Source: Gordionus sp. m RMFG-2023 (lineage: Eukaryota > Nematomorpha > Gordioida > Chordodea > Parachordodidae). Taken from it: a stretch of DNA of 64,000 nt. A model generated the notes under the pieces. It saw nothing but the letters and a program-made list of their open reading frames with translations. It was not told the origin of the DNA and did no database searches. Location of the stretch: assembly GCF_954871325.1 (NCBI RefSeq), contig NC_088778.1, positions 17,573,666-17,637,665 of the forward strand. The letters run 5' to 3'. Each line of letters starts with the position of its first letter. The first letter of the stretch is position 1. A program made the position numbers and the translations under genes. Shown here piece by piece: positions 1 to 11,580 of this stretch.

Positions 1-109
1 GCTATTTTAATATTTTGCCCACATTAAAATTTTATTAATATTTTTAATTTGTAAAGGAAATTATGCCAGAGCATAAAGGAAGGGGATGCCAGAAAATAAT
101 TTGTTAGCC

Positions 110-605
110 TTTTCCCCGACAAAAATATATTTTTCTAACCGAAAACATAAATAAATACATGTAAGTATTTTTAGATAGAAAATTTAAATTTTAGCGACAA
201 AAAAAATATTTTTCGAACAGAAAACGTAGAAATAGGAAATTTAATTCTGAGTACAATGATGTAAAAATATATGGAATTACGTTTAAAATGTTCGTTTTTT
301 CACTCTGAATGTTTTCGCGACCAAAAAAAATTTTTTCCAACCGAAAACGTAAAAAAAATACATCTAAGCATTATAGATAGGAAATTTAATTCTGAGTACA
401 ATGATGTAAAAATATTCGAAATTAAGTATAAAATGTTAGCTTCCATCTGAATATTTTCGCTACAAAAAAAAATTTTTCGAACCGAGAACGTAAAAAAATA
501 CAGCATTTTTAGATTGGAAATTTAATTCTGAGTACAATTATATAAAAGTATTTGAAATTACATTTAAAATGCAACAAAAAAATATTTTTCGAACCGAAAG
601 ATTTA
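110..605. repeat. Tandem repeat, unit about 135-145 bp
   Basis: A block with the phrase GGAAATTTAATTCTGAGTAC recurs at about 235, 380 and 516, with a more diverged copy before 200. Each unit also carries a TTTTTCGAACCGAAAACGTA-like segment. Copies differ by substitutions and small length changes, so this looks like an old minisatellite or an internal repeat of a mobile element. The short reading frames in it are artefacts of the repeat. Confidence 0.7.
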
Positions 606-984
606 TCATTTAATTTAAATTCGTCAATTACTTCGTAATCCAATACTTACAATATCTTTACCTACTATTAATTTAGTTTTGAAAAAAAAACTTAATAATT
701 CAAAAATTCCATTTTTTTAGTATTCATATAAAATCTAACCAAATACAATTTAATCAAAATTTAATTTAAAAATGAATATAATAAAATTAAATTAAACCGA
801 AAATTTTATTAAAACAAATAATAAAATTGAAAAGATCTTGAAATTTCCATTTATTTAATATATTATAATATTTTTTTTCTCGTAAAGAAAGCAATAAATC
901 AATCAAATTTCCCATTAATCATTTCTTAGTTATTTATTTTCAATATTAATTTCTAGCCTTTCGAATCATGCAGCCTTTTGACTT
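606..984. other. AT-rich stretch without recognisable feature
   Basis: Low-complexity A/T runs only. No coding bias, splice pattern or repeat end was recognised. Confidence 0.5.
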
Positions 985-1876
985 ATAGACTTTGCGGGAA
1001 ATATATATTTACTAGCTTATTACAACTCAAATTTTATTTTTATTTTTTTAAATTTATCAAATATACATCCATAAGAGGGCGTTTAATGCATAAATATAAA
1101 AATATCATCTTAGGAAACCATAATAATTATTGGTTAGTTTTTTTATATTTGGGTGTAAATGTATGTGAAAACCCTAAATTTTTTTAAAAAAAGATAGGTT
1201 TATTTGACATTTAATTAATGAGTAGGTTTCGAATAGAAAAATAATAGAAAACTTGTCATATTGCTGGCATTTTTGATCCAAATCTCTTCATTTTTGGTTT
1301 ATATGTCTACATTTAGGCGTTAAGCCTTATCCTAAAAAATATTGAAAATATTATGATTTGAGCGAAGACTGAGCTCAAACCCAACCACTTACTAAATATT
1401 CGATCGACCAAATTAACTGTTCATTTTTGTTTTATATATCTATAAATAGGTGTAAAAATCCCAAAAAATATTTTAAAAATATCGTGATTTGACAGATAAC
1501 CGATTAACCAGCCCAATGACTAAATATTGCATTTTTGATTTATGAGAAATTCTTTATTTTTGGTTTATACGTTTACATTAATTAACGTGTTAAACATTAT
1601 CCTAAAAAAATATTTTGAAAATATTATGATTTGACCGAATGAGCTTAAAACTACCACTTACTAAATATTCGATTGACAAAATTTGCTAGTAATATCAATT
1701 GAAAAATGTTCATTTTTGTTTTATATATCCATAAATAGGTGTAAAACTTTATCCTAAAAAAAATTATAAAAATATCATGATTTGACCAATAACGATCACT
1801 TACTAAATATTTTATTTTTCTTTATTATATATATCTTCAAAATCATTCAAAAAAGAAAAGATAATTCTAAAAGATT

Positions 1877-2262
1877 TAGTGATCTGCATCGGGCCTAATT
1901 TTTCAAGCCCGGCTCGAACCCGAAATTTTTTAAAAAGTTTTGCCAGCCCGGCCCGGCCCGAACCCGAAATTTATTTTAAAATAAATTACCGGTCCGGCCA
2001 AGCCATAATTTATTTAAATATAGAAATTTATTTTTATAATTACTTAAAAGTCATATGTTATGTAGCGTTTAGTTTCAATAAATTAAATCAAAAATTTTTA
2101 TTTTACATAAAAAATTCAATATAAAATTGATAAATTTAGATATATTTAATAAAATTTCCAAGGTCCGACCAGACCCGAACTTGATTATTTTAAATAGAAT
2201 TAGGCCCGAGCCCAGCCCGAAGCCCGTTCGGGCCGGGCCGGGCCTAACTTTGCAGATATCTA
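1877..2262. mobile_element. hAT MITE, GGGCC family, copy 1
   Basis: It starts TAGTGATCTGCATCGGGCC and ends with an imperfect inverted version (GGCCTAACTTTGCAGATATCTA). The subterminal regions are GGCCCGGCCC-rich around an AT core. It is homologous throughout to the copies at 52531-52878 and 54586-54961. The flanking 8-mers no longer match. The frame at 1879-2124 is not a gene. Confidence 0.85.
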
Positions 2263-2680
2263 ATTAAACTCATGTCAAACTAAATACATTTGATACAAAA
2301 ATATAAAAACAAAAGCGAATAAATATATATATATAATTAAATGAGTATCAAATATTTTCTAGGATTTTCATCTATATTTGATATCATCATTTCCTCATAT
2401 ATTTCAAAAAATATTTCACAAAATAGAAATTATAAATAATAAATTAAATATAATATTGTGTTTGGTATGCGATGTAAATAAAAATTAAAAAAAAAATTGG
2501 TATTTGTGACGTTATGAATATAAAAATATGAAAAAAAAATTAATAAACTAGTTGATTATATGATGGAATATTTAATGATTCGGATGAAGTAATGTGTCTG
2601 ATACAAAGTTCCATTGTAAAATAAAAAAATTGATTTGATATATACGAAAAAGTGTACGACATTTAGGGTATGAAATAAAG
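2263..2680. other. AT-rich spacer of the foldback
   Basis: Central unpaired part of the 985-3250 foldback beyond the MITE. No feature recognised. Confidence 0.45.
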
Positions 2681-3250
2681 AATTTTCCAAGGATAACGCC
2701 AGCAATGCAGTATTTAGTCATTGAGCCGGTTTCAAATCGGTTATCGGTCAAATCACGATATTTTTAAAATATTTTTTGGGATAATGTTTTACACTATTTA
2801 TAGATAAATAAAACAAAAATGAACAATTTTCTATTAAATATCTAGCAAATTTGGTCAATCGAATATTTAAGTGGTCGGGTTTGAGCTTGGCATTCGGTCA
2901 AATCATAATATTTTCAAAATATTTTTTAAAATAATGCTTAACAGCTAAATGTACATATATAAACCAAATAGGAAGAGATTTTGATCAAAAATGCCAACAA
3001 TATGTGCCTTACAAGTTTTCTATTATTTTTCGAATCCATTAATTAAATGTCAAAGAAACTTATTTTTTTTAGGTTTTTCACAAATATTTACACCCAGCAC
3101 TAACCAATAATCATTCTGGTTTCCTAAGATGATATTTTCATATTTATGCATTTAAAGACCTCTTATATTTGATAAATTTTAAAATTGAAAAATAAAATTT
3201 GAGTTGTAATAAGATAGTAAATATATGTTTTTTCCAAAAATTTGTGCATA

Positions 3251-3764
3251 TTAAAAAAAATGTTTCTGAAAATCATTAAAAATTAGACAGTTTTTTATAT
3301 AGATTTTATTTTACAAATAGTTTACATGATATTTTAAATATATATTTTTAAATTATCTTTTATATATTATGATTATTTTAAATAAGAAAATCAAAGATAT
3401 AATAAAATTTTGATTGATTATGATTAATCGCTTTTTAGCAATGCATTTTAGCAATGCAGTATTTAGTCGTACTTTACAGCTGCTCAAATAAAATTTAAGA
3501 ATCTGAGCCATTTTTTGAATCCCTAGTTACGTCAGGATTTTTATTCATTTCCATTAAAAATATCCTAAAATATAAATGCTAATTTTCTACCTTATTCATT
3601 TATATTAAATTCTATAATCATAATATAATTTGCCTATTTAACCTAAATAAAATAAATGTCTTTAAGACTTTTTTGATATTAGTAGGTAGCGATATCCAGG
3701 AGTGTCCAGGCTTTTACCGAACATTACCTGAAATTAATTTATTTGTTTTTTATAAACTATAGTA
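3251..3764. other. AT-rich stretch with a small repeated patch
   Basis: About 3283-3360 is similar in reverse complement to 6050-6135 (both contain the AAACTATTTGTAAAATAAAATC patch in opposite orientation). Nothing else is recognised. Confidence 0.4.
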
Positions 3765-4105
3765 GGAAAATTATATAACCAAGGGGAAGGGGAATTCCCC
3801 CTATAGCAAATATCTCATAAATATCAGTTTAAGCTAATATTCCCATCCATTCAATAATGTATAGAATCTATCACTATAGAGAAGAATTTGAAAGAAAAAG
3901 TAAATGTTAATTATTTTTTAAAATAATAACTTTAATTCAAAATTTTTAGAAAACAATATGTGAAAACCAAAAATTATTTTAAAAAAAACTCTATGTATCC
4001 AAGGCCCAAGGGCCTATAATAAGTAGACCTACCTCAAAAAATTTATGGGGGGGGGCACCTAATAGTGCTTCCCTCCTCCCTAGCAAAATACTGGATACGC
4101 AGGGC
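3765..4105. repeat. Dispersed repeat, also at the right edge of the window
   Basis: An AT-rich segment running from a purine-rich G patch (AAGGGGAAGGGGAATTCCCCC) through AATTTGAAAGAAAAAGTAAA. It resembles 63765-64000, which also has a G-rich patch, TTTCCCCCTATA and the same AATTTGAAAGAAAAATAAG stretch. The G run at about 4048 and the following TGGATACGC resemble the poly-G ends of the CAGTGGCGTAGCC hAT group, so it may be a decayed member. Confidence 0.5.
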
Positions 4106-4745
4106 GATAGTTTGATGATTTTAAAACAATCTGATTTTGCTGAAGATATTTTAATTTATATTAAAAAAAATTAATATAAATTAAAATTTCTTCAAAAGTT
4201 TGTTATAAAATTGTCTGAATATAGAGTAGATATTCTACACACATATAAATGAATGCATTTCGGCCAAAATCAGATTTTTTTCAAATATGAAAAACACCCT
4301 TAATAAATGATTTAAAGTTAAAAAAGTAAAATAACATCCATCAAACTATCGTATTATCAAGAAATTTTTATTTCAATGGATCTAACTCTGCTGCTTTTTT
4401 AAAGATCAGACCTTTATTTTAGAAATAGGCCCGATCTAATCTGAAATAAAATTTATGATTTTTCAAGGAAAATAGAAAATTATAAGCGGCAAGGGGGGAA
4501 AAAATGGTATTCTTCTTTTTCAAAAGATATATAAAAAATTTAAATACAAAATAATTTTGGATTTTGCCGAGTTAGTATACAAACCAACCCGAATGAAATT
4601 AAAAAATTCAGAATCGAATGCCTGTCCTAGTTTGATCAATCTGAATTCGGATCGGTTTCGAACTGTGACTAGAACAAGGTCCACCCAGGGTTATTCAAAT
4701 AATATAGTGTTACAATTAAGACAACTTTTGTAAGGTATTATATAT
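4106..4745. other. AT-rich stretch without recognisable feature
   Basis: No coding signal or repeat end recognised. A slightly GC-richer patch at 4560-4690 has no open frame of note. Confidence 0.4.
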
Positions 4746-5505
4746 TAGTGATCTGCACGGCCCAAACGAGTTTCGGAATATTTTTTAAAAAATTCGGGGT
4801 ATTTAAATTTAGATATATTTAAAAAAAAATTTTTTTTTAAATATATCTAAATTTATCAAATTTATGTTGAATTTTTCATGTAAAATAAAAATATTTGATT
4901 TTATTTATAGAAACTCTACGCCATATAACATATAATTTTGAGTAATCATAAATATTAATTTCTATATTTATATAAATTCGGGTCGGGGTGGCAGAGTGGG
5001 TTTATGATATATGCTTGGAGCAGAAGGTCCTAGGTTATATCCTGGTAAGGACTTAAAAAGTTTTAGGTTTTTATTTGATGACAGATGTGCAAGAATATAT
5101 GCTAGGATAAATTTCTGAGCTGGGAAATGCCACCCCGGTCACCGACAGGCTTTGGACAGCCGGGTGCTAGGATACTTCCAACTATCCAAAAATGAAAGAT
5201 GACCAGCTGACCTCGTGGGCCATTCAAGGATGATAGATGGATCGATAAGAATACTCCGGTGGGATATCTGTCGATAGAATACTCCGGTGTGAGATCAAGG
5301 TACATGGCTATACTCTGGTGATGGTGGAGGATCCAAATGGAATTCATAAGTAACTCGGGTGTGGAATATCAGAGATAAAAAGAGATATATAGCATGAATA
5401 ATAAAATGGAGAGAGTATTGAAAGAGCTTACCAACAAAAAAAAGGTGAAAACTTAAGGAAAAAAAAATATGGGCCGGTAGGCCGGGTTGGCAAATCAAAC
5501 TTTTC
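4746..5505 (-). mobile_element. hAT MITE, GGGCC family, reverse copy split by a SINE
   Basis: 4746-4982 starts TAGTGATCTGCACGGCCC, and its core (AT-rich part ending ATTTATATAAATTCGGG) is the reverse complement of the core of the 54586-54961 copy. After the SINE at about 4983-5470, GGGCCGGTAGGCCGGGTTGGC at about 5471 resumes GGCCGG-rich MITE sequence. The simplest reading is a SINE inserted into this MITE. The far end is worn and abuts a second MITE fragment at 5505-5591. Confidence 0.65.
4983..5470 (+). mobile_element. SINE with tRNA-like head and RTE-LINE tail
   Basis: The head has an A-box-like TGGCAGAGTGG (4989-4999) and a B-box-like GGTTATATCC (5033-5042), 33 bases apart, as in Leu/Ser tRNA-derived SINEs. 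5020-5205 matches the 5' part of the LINE at 13408-13590, including CACCCCGGTCACCGACA and GACAGCCGGGTGCTA. The tail (about 5365-5460; GGAGAGAGTATTGAAAGAGC, GCTTACCA, AAAGGTGAAA, A-run) matches the LINE 3' end at about 15970-16050. The middle (5205-5350) is SINE-specific and repeats a TACTCCGGTG motif. It is non-coding and presumably was transcribed by RNA polymerase III and mobilised by the RTE LINE. Confidence 0.8.
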
Positions 5506-5591
5506 TGCCATCTATGAGCATAATATCTAGGCTTATATAATATTATTTGGCTAAAATCTTAATCGGGCCATTTTTAAAAATCATAACACTA
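5505..5591 (-). mobile_element. Right-end fragment of a TAGTGTTGTTAAA MITE
   Basis: It ends ATCGGGCCATTTTTAAAAATCATAACACTA. The order of short blocks (CTATGA, AGGCTT, TTGGCTAAAAT, TTTTTAAAAAT) matches the right half of the 9496-9711 MITE. The left half is missing. Confidence 0.6.
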
Positions 5592-6245
5592 CATTCCGGT
5601 TTCTGTTGGTTCACGACATCTAATAAAATCTATTCTTGTCGCAAAGATAATTCTTCCTTCTTTAAAAAGTTGCTTCGCATATATATATCTGCCCATAAAT
5701 CTATTTTCTTTGAAAATAACTCTGTCATATAACACTAACATACAGCCAAAATATTGGAACCAGAGCCTACTATGACTAAATCCTTGCAACTCATGTAGGC
5801 GTATCCCTATAATTTTATACAATTATTACTGGGTAATTTTTCAAACAACAAATAAAATTTGTATTAACTTTCTATTTGTTTTTTGTTGGGGTTGACAAAT
5901 TCCTTTAAAAAATCGAATACTTCCTCCTTCTTCTTCGATACATCTTTTTAAGAAAATTGCCATAAAAAAATTTAAATTTAAAAAAATACAAAATAAATTA
6001 TTATAATATAAGTCAAATTGAACGTTAAAAGTAAAACATATATACGTAATTTAAAAATATATATTAAAAATAACAAATAAACTATTTGTAAAATAAAATC
6101 TATATAAAAACTGTATAATAAAAAATTTTAGTATAATAAATTGTATGTTGGGTGGGAGGAGGTCAAAAAAGGGAGCCGTGGATGGCAATGCAGTTAGATC
6201 TGCAATAAAATTAATATTTTAGAAAGGATTTCAGTATATGTTCTG
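5592..6245. other. AT-rich stretch
   Basis: No gene recognised. Overlapping short frames at 5547-5822 on both strands lack domain or codon support. 6050-6135 is an inverted partial copy of 3283-3360. Confidence 0.4.
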
Positions 6246-6410
6246 TAGTGTTGTTAAACGGCCCGATTTGGGTAGATTTTTAAAAACGCTCGATTAAGAT
6301 TTTAGACAAAATATTATTATGGAATGGAGTTTTTGATCATAGATTGCAGAAAGGTTTCTACCTATATTTGCCAAATCTCGAGGCTTACATAAAATTATTT
6401 TGGCGAAAAT
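6246..6410 (+). mobile_element. Left-end fragment of a TAGTGTTGTTAAA MITE
   Basis: It begins TAGTGTTGTTAAACGGCCCG and continues with TTTTTAAAAACG and a cGATTAAGATTTTAGAC block, in the order seen in the 9496-9711 copy. The right inverted terminus is not found, so the copy is truncated or decayed beyond about 6410. Confidence 0.65.
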
Positions 6411-6631
6411 ATGTTATTTTTTTGCTATTTTAGAATCTGTACATTTAAAGTATTTTCTGCCTAAAACCGTTATAAATAAAATATCTCTATCTTTTCTCCA
6501 GAGTGCTTTAACTCAATATTCTCTTTGAATCAGCGTTTGAATAGTAAGGAGAAGAAAGATCAATGAAATTATATTTTTTATTTTTTTTAAACTATTTTCT
6601 GTAAAATTGCACTCATTTTTATGTCAAAATT

Positions 6632-6685
6632 CAGTGGCGTGGCCAGGATTTATCATGGGGGGGGAGTAACGAATTTTTTTTGGAG
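6632..6685 (+). mobile_element. Left end of a poly-G hAT element
   Basis: CAGTGGCGTGGCCAGGATTT followed by a G run is the terminal signature of the hAT group seen complete at 29185-32323. No matching right end with a TSD was found nearby. Confidence 0.55.
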
Positions 6686-8835
6686 GATTAGCTCTCAAAT
6701 TCATCACTCTTGTGAATAAAAGAGACTGAGAACCTTTATTCGGAATATTCTTACAATGTTTAGGGTGTGGTCTGGTTCGACTTACTATTAAACACCCAGC
6801 TGTTTATCCGGCTTATTGGCCTTAACTAAACAGTCTAAATAGTAAATAAAATTTTTTAAAAAAAAACAAGAAAAAAAGAGAAAATAAATGAAAAATAACA
6901 ATGACACCATACTTACAAACCAATAAGGGTGTCCTATACTAAAAAGCAAGTTCCTTAATTGTATTTTATTTTAATCCATTTGGTATATAGTTTAAGAAAA
7001 GAAAATGATTAGCAATATATATAAAAAATTCCAAAATTGGAATTATGCCAGAATAAACGAACAAAATATGGGTTTTGCTAATAATTAGCGGCTGACTTTA
7101 TTATTCATTTTATATTTTGAAAATAATATTAATGACAAAATAAGGAAATAATGCCAAATTATGCTAGAACAAAATTACAGCACCACTGAATGTGTGGGTG
7201 CCAATTTGTAATGCATAATTAGTACTTTATAATTCATCAATCAGTTTTAATAAATAGAAACCAACCAATTATATAGGAAATAAACAATAACGACACGCCT
7301 TAGGCTGAGTTTTGAATATCGAATTTTTAATAGCAATTCAAAAATCAATTACGTCTAAATATATTTAGGTTTCCTTTTCACCAATTCAAAATATTTTTGA
7401 ATTCTATATTTTTAGCATATTTATATACTTGTTCTTTTATGTTTATTTAATAGACAGAGAGAAAAGTAAAATAATTAAAATCTCATTCTATTTTCAGAAA
7501 TTTAAATTGAATCTCATATTAAGACGCATCCCCCTATTGATAGAACTAATTCTACAACTCTTCGGCCAATATGTAACTCTTAACTATATTACATATTAGT
7601 TTATGCTTTAATTTAATACATTTGGCAGATAGTATAAATAAAAATGTTTATAGTAAATTTCTAAAATTGGTATCAAGATTCAAGATAGAACAAAATATAT
7701 ATAAAATTCATCACAATTTTTTCTAAAACATGAAAGTTTAATTTAAAAAAATTAAATGTGCTTTATAATAAAGTTTATTCGTAGAATTTTATGATTTTTT
7801 CACGCACTTTTTAAATAGAAGAAGAAATTTCTGAGATTATTTTATAAAATTAACACCAATTTTAAAAAAAGGAAAACAAATTTTATTCGATTTCAATATA
7901 AAATATTAGGAGGGGCCCATGTTTAAACAACTGCTAAAATCCATGGATGGAGATATATTGATATGTAATCTAAAATTATTGTTATTCTTTCAAAAATAAT
8001 AGTTATCTTTGTCTATGATATATCTTGACTTGCAGAGAAATTTTTTTATTATCAAAAACTATTTAATTTATTATTGTTATTTTTCGAAAATTAATAGTAG
8101 CCTAACTTTTTTTCATCCTTTGCATAAAAAAAATATGTACAATTATGTATAAAGTAATAATTGACAGCTTTCTTGCTAGTATAGAAACAAAAATACGGCA
8201 ATCATAAAAAAGATAGTCACTTTTTTTATATTCTTTGGCAAAAAATAATTTGTTCATTTTCTTGATAAATAAAAATCATTATTTAAAAATTCATAAAGAG
8301 GAAAAAAAATACTTAAACTGGATTTGATAAACATTTAAAAATTATATTTTTAAAACCCGGGATTTCTTTTCCTTGTTAATAAATTATCGAAACTCTAGGC
8401 TTAATTAATTAAAAATTTGGAGGGTCATGCTAAAATCGGGAGGTTAAGCAATCTTATTATTAATGTATTAAAATCAGGTCTTAGCTCGTATACCTATCTT
8501 CAAGATAAGATTTATTAGACCCTGCTCGGAAAACTACATTTATAACTATATAAATCTTATATATAAATCAATAATATTTACAAATTTTTTTTGCAGGGAA
8601 AAAATTCTAAAATCAATATTGGTGCCTTAACAAAGAAATTTTATGATAAAATCAATATATATAATATATTTAAACTATATTTAAATGAACTATTTCTATA
8701 ATGTACTCCCTCTTTTTTTTTTTACCTATGACGTGATATTCATTTGAATTTTTCATATATATTTAAAATTCTTATGCAGGAAAATATGTTTGTGGTCAAG
8801 TTTAAAGATTCGATAACCTAATTTAAACAAAAACT
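6686..8835. other. AT-rich gene-poor stretch
   Basis: About 2 kb of A/T-dominated sequence with no recognised element ends. It lies downstream of the minus-strand exon at 8918-9142, so further exons of that gene could be here or beyond. None could be supported from splice sites plus an open frame. Confidence 0.4.
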
Positions 8836-8917
8836 ATTATATAAAATGTTCGATTCTATACATGGTTTTTGATCTAAAAATGTATTTCGTATATAAAAAA
8901 GATAACAAAATACTCAC

Positions 8918-9142
8918 AACGCATCCAGTTACGGCGGATATTCCAGATAGAACCATTATGCAATACCCACCGATTGACATGGCTATTTTTTCTTCTCTCC
9001 CGCCTATGACGGATAAAGAAATTCCCCCGCAGAGCAATATGAAGGCTAATATCAATAAATGCCATCCTCTTTGTTGTTTCTTATTTTCCTCGTCCCTTCC
9101 CATTCCTGTACTCATCGATGTTGCTTTGATCGTAGCAAACAT
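8918..9142 (-). CDS. First coding exon of a probable host two-helix membrane protein
   Basis: The minus strand opens with ATG at 9142 and reads 75 codons to a near-perfect splice donor, GTT|GTGAGTATTTTG, with the intron starting at 8917 and the exon ending in phase 0. The N-terminus (about 26 residues) is hydrophilic and ends in a charged stretch (RDEENKKQQRG). Two hydrophobic segments follow, at residues 27-47 (WHLLILAFILLCGG...) and 53-75 (IAMSIGGYCIMVLSG...), joined by a short charged loop GREEK. The composition is far less A/T-biased than its surroundings. I do not recognise the family. The layout resembles small tetraspan or two-helix membrane proteins. AT-rich TATAAA-like sequence lies just 5' of the ATG. 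Reading on past the donor gives lower-quality protein, which supports splicing. Remaining exons are not identified. Confidence 0.55.
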
Positions 9143-9495
9143 TTTATATTTTATAAATTTTTGACGTAATTTATAAGTGAGAACTTTATTTTTTATGAAA
9201 CAATTTTTGATATCTATGATTAATAAACGTATTTAAAAATATTATAAAACATGATTTATATTAGCGGTATCATTATATATTTTTTAATTTTTAGACTAAG
9301 GAATGTTAAAATCATAATTAATACTAATTATAATTCTTGTTTTTAGTTTTTAATGTTTATGTTTATTTTATTTATTTATTTTATTATTATCAATATTTTA
9401 TTTATTCCACCAAATTATAGTAGTATTTATTTGAGTTTTGATAATTCATCATATTAAAATAAAAATAAAAATAACATTTACAAATTATTAGTAGA

Positions 9496-9711
9496 TAGCA
9501 ATGTTATTAAACGGCTCGTTATGAGCCGATTTTTAAAAACGGCTAACTCAATATTTTCGCCAGAAAAATATTGACTAAGCCTCGAAATTTTGTTCCTCGA
9601 AATTTTGCTCCTATGAACAAAATTTTCAGGCTTGCGTAATATTTTTTTGTATAAAATACTGTGTTAGCCGTTTTTAAAAATCGGCTCAAAATGAGCCGTT
9701 TAACAACACTA
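9496..9711. mobile_element. Palindromic MITE, TAGTGTTGTTAAACGG family
   Basis: A 216-bp near-palindrome. The left end TAGCAATGTTATTAAACGGCTCG mirrors the right end GAGCCGTTTAACAACACTA. Inner inverted blocks GAGCCGATTTTTAAAAACGGCTAAC and GTTAGCCGTTTTTAAAAATCGGCTC pair well. The flanking 8-mers do not match. It is related to 29369-29547 and to the termini of the 59951-62723 palindrome. Confidence 0.85.
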
Positions 9712-11295
9712 GGTACACATAAAATTTTTTTTTATCTAAAATTAAAAAAAAACAAACTTAAAATATTTTTCGAAATGATAATCAAAAAATTAGTCATAAA
9801 TGAACGCAATTCAAATATTTTATATTAGAAGTGTGCAGTCTAATATTTTATTCACGACCAGCCTACTCATGCTGGCACTAAAAAATTTTTTTGGCCCTAC
9901 CCAACCACTCAGGAATGAATTTTTTTTATATTACCCGGAAGTGTCACCATTTTTTTTAAATAATTAATTCTTTCTAAAATCTCAAAGAAAGTTAGAATTT
10001 TCACACTTAAAAAATCCCTTAATATTTTATTCATCAAATATTATCATCCTTTATTTTTTAAATTTCATAAAAATTTACACAAATAAATAATTAAGAATTT
10101 ACTACCGTAACATTTATAAATCAAAATTTTAATTAAAAAATGAAGATGCGAATATTTTTTTTTATTTTGGCTGCATTCTGCTTTCCTATAGTAAACGATT
10201 ATTGGCTATAGAAATAATTACCGTTTAATGGAAACCGAACTTGCTGGGGCTGACAAAATTATACTGGCTAATTTTTTGATATTAGTATCTTTAAATAGGG
10301 TGATTAAAAAAAGATATTTAGCCCTTCATTTCATATTGTATTGTTTAAAATTATTTTATTTTCACATTTTATTACATATTTAAAATATAAGAATTGTATA
10401 TATATACTATTAGAAAGAATAATTAAATAATATTTTACATTTGAGCAAAAATTTCTCTGAGCACACCTAAATAATAAGTATTAGCAAAGTCATTGGTATA
10501 TTGTAAAATAAAGAGTGAAGAATGAGGTTTAATTTTACAATTAAATAATCAAATTATATATTAAATAAGATGAGTTCGTCTTCGTTCTTTTAGTATAAAA
10601 ATATCGTTTATTTATATAAATTCTTATTGAAAAAATTGAAAACATTATATGCTGGAAGATACAATTCCGGAAAGGCTATAAATGATACAAGTTTTTGAGC
10701 CGAAATTGCTAAACTACTACGACCTATACACATGGTTATACTATAATTAAATGTAAAAGGTTGCATTATATTGACTCATGGCCTTGAAAAATACATGGAT
10801 GAATTGAGATTGACTAATTTTACAATGTAAAATCGATTATGAATGAAATCTTTTTAATGTTTCTTATTTTCACGCCTCATCAATTTATAATTAACTTTTT
10901 AATAAGTACTTTTCCTTTTTTATAAAAATATAATGAGTATTTTATATAAGGTTAAAAGTTGCCAATATCTTAGATTTTTATTATTATACCATTATAAATA
11001 AAATTTAGATTTAAATCCAGAAAGAGATTTAAACTTTCAACGATCATTAGAAAACAACTAATTTCTTTAATTGGATCAATATTTAAAAAATAATAATAAA
11101 ATAACCCTTATAAACCTCATTATATATTTTTAATAGTATAATCAAAATTTTTACTTGCAATATACTTTTAGATTATAATCCAATTAAAAACCCAATATCT
11201 TTGTACTATCTTTCACACTTTTTTTAAAAAAATTATTATTATTTTAAAAATCGGGAGAGACAAAGGATTAATTAGTGTGCCTAAATTTAATTTAA
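9712..11295. other. AT-rich stretch without recognisable gene
   Basis: Only A/T-rich sequence. A GC-richer patch at 9835-9960 (GACCAGCC, CTGGCAC, CCTACCCAACCACTC) may be a worn hAT terminus but cannot be assigned. Confidence 0.4.
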
Positions 11296-11580
11296 GGAGG
11301 AAGAGCTAGTCAGCACAAGGGGTTTGTAGTTCAGCAGTTTTTATTTTAAAACCAAAATATTTAGAAATTCAAATTTAATTATAGGGTTTCCGTTGTTTTC
11401 GAACAGAAACTTATTATGTGAGAGCAAAAAACATTTTTTATATTTTGTTCTCCTTCAATTCTAAAATAATTTTTAGTATACGGGAGACCAGTGCTAGTCG
11501 GCGCAAGGGGCTTTGTCGGTTCAACGGATTTTATTTAAAACTTAGCATGTTTTGAAATTCAAAATTAATTATGTAAAAGT
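11296..11580. repeat. Direct repeat pair, about 90 bp each
   Basis: 11300-11385 and 11482-11575 share the order GCTAGTCRGC, GCAAGGGG, TTTGT, TTCARC, TTTTATTT..AAA, GAAATTCAAA, TTAATTA. The copies are diverged. Function unknown, probably part of an unrecognised element. Confidence 0.5.

Larger units (their letters stand above)
985..3250. repeat. Foldback (large inverted repeat) with inserted MITE
   Basis: The left arm, roughly 990-1540, reappears in reverse complement at roughly 2690-3240. For example, the segment around 1100-1135 (ATATCATCTTAGGAAACCAT) matches the complement of 3115-3140. The part at 1250-1530 is duplicated in tandem as 1540-1830 on the left side only. A GGGCC-type hAT MITE (1877-2262) sits in the spacer. 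No transposase sequence is visible. The arms are diverged by point changes, so the element is old. It may be a foldback or MITE derivative of an unidentified transposon. Confidence 0.75.

Noticed and set aside
4983-5055. tRNA gene
   Set aside because: A-box- and B-box-like motifs are present, but there is no full cloverleaf with a matching acceptor stem, and the sequence continues into a LINE-like tail, so it is a SINE head.
5547-5822. Overlapping frames on both strands (61 and 77 codons)
   Set aside because: They overlap a MITE end and each other and have no recognisable feature.
8862-9164. 100-codon plus-strand frame and 63-codon second minus frame
   Set aside because: Both overlap the 8918-9142 exon. 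Only the main minus frame has an ATG-to-donor structure and two clear membrane helices.
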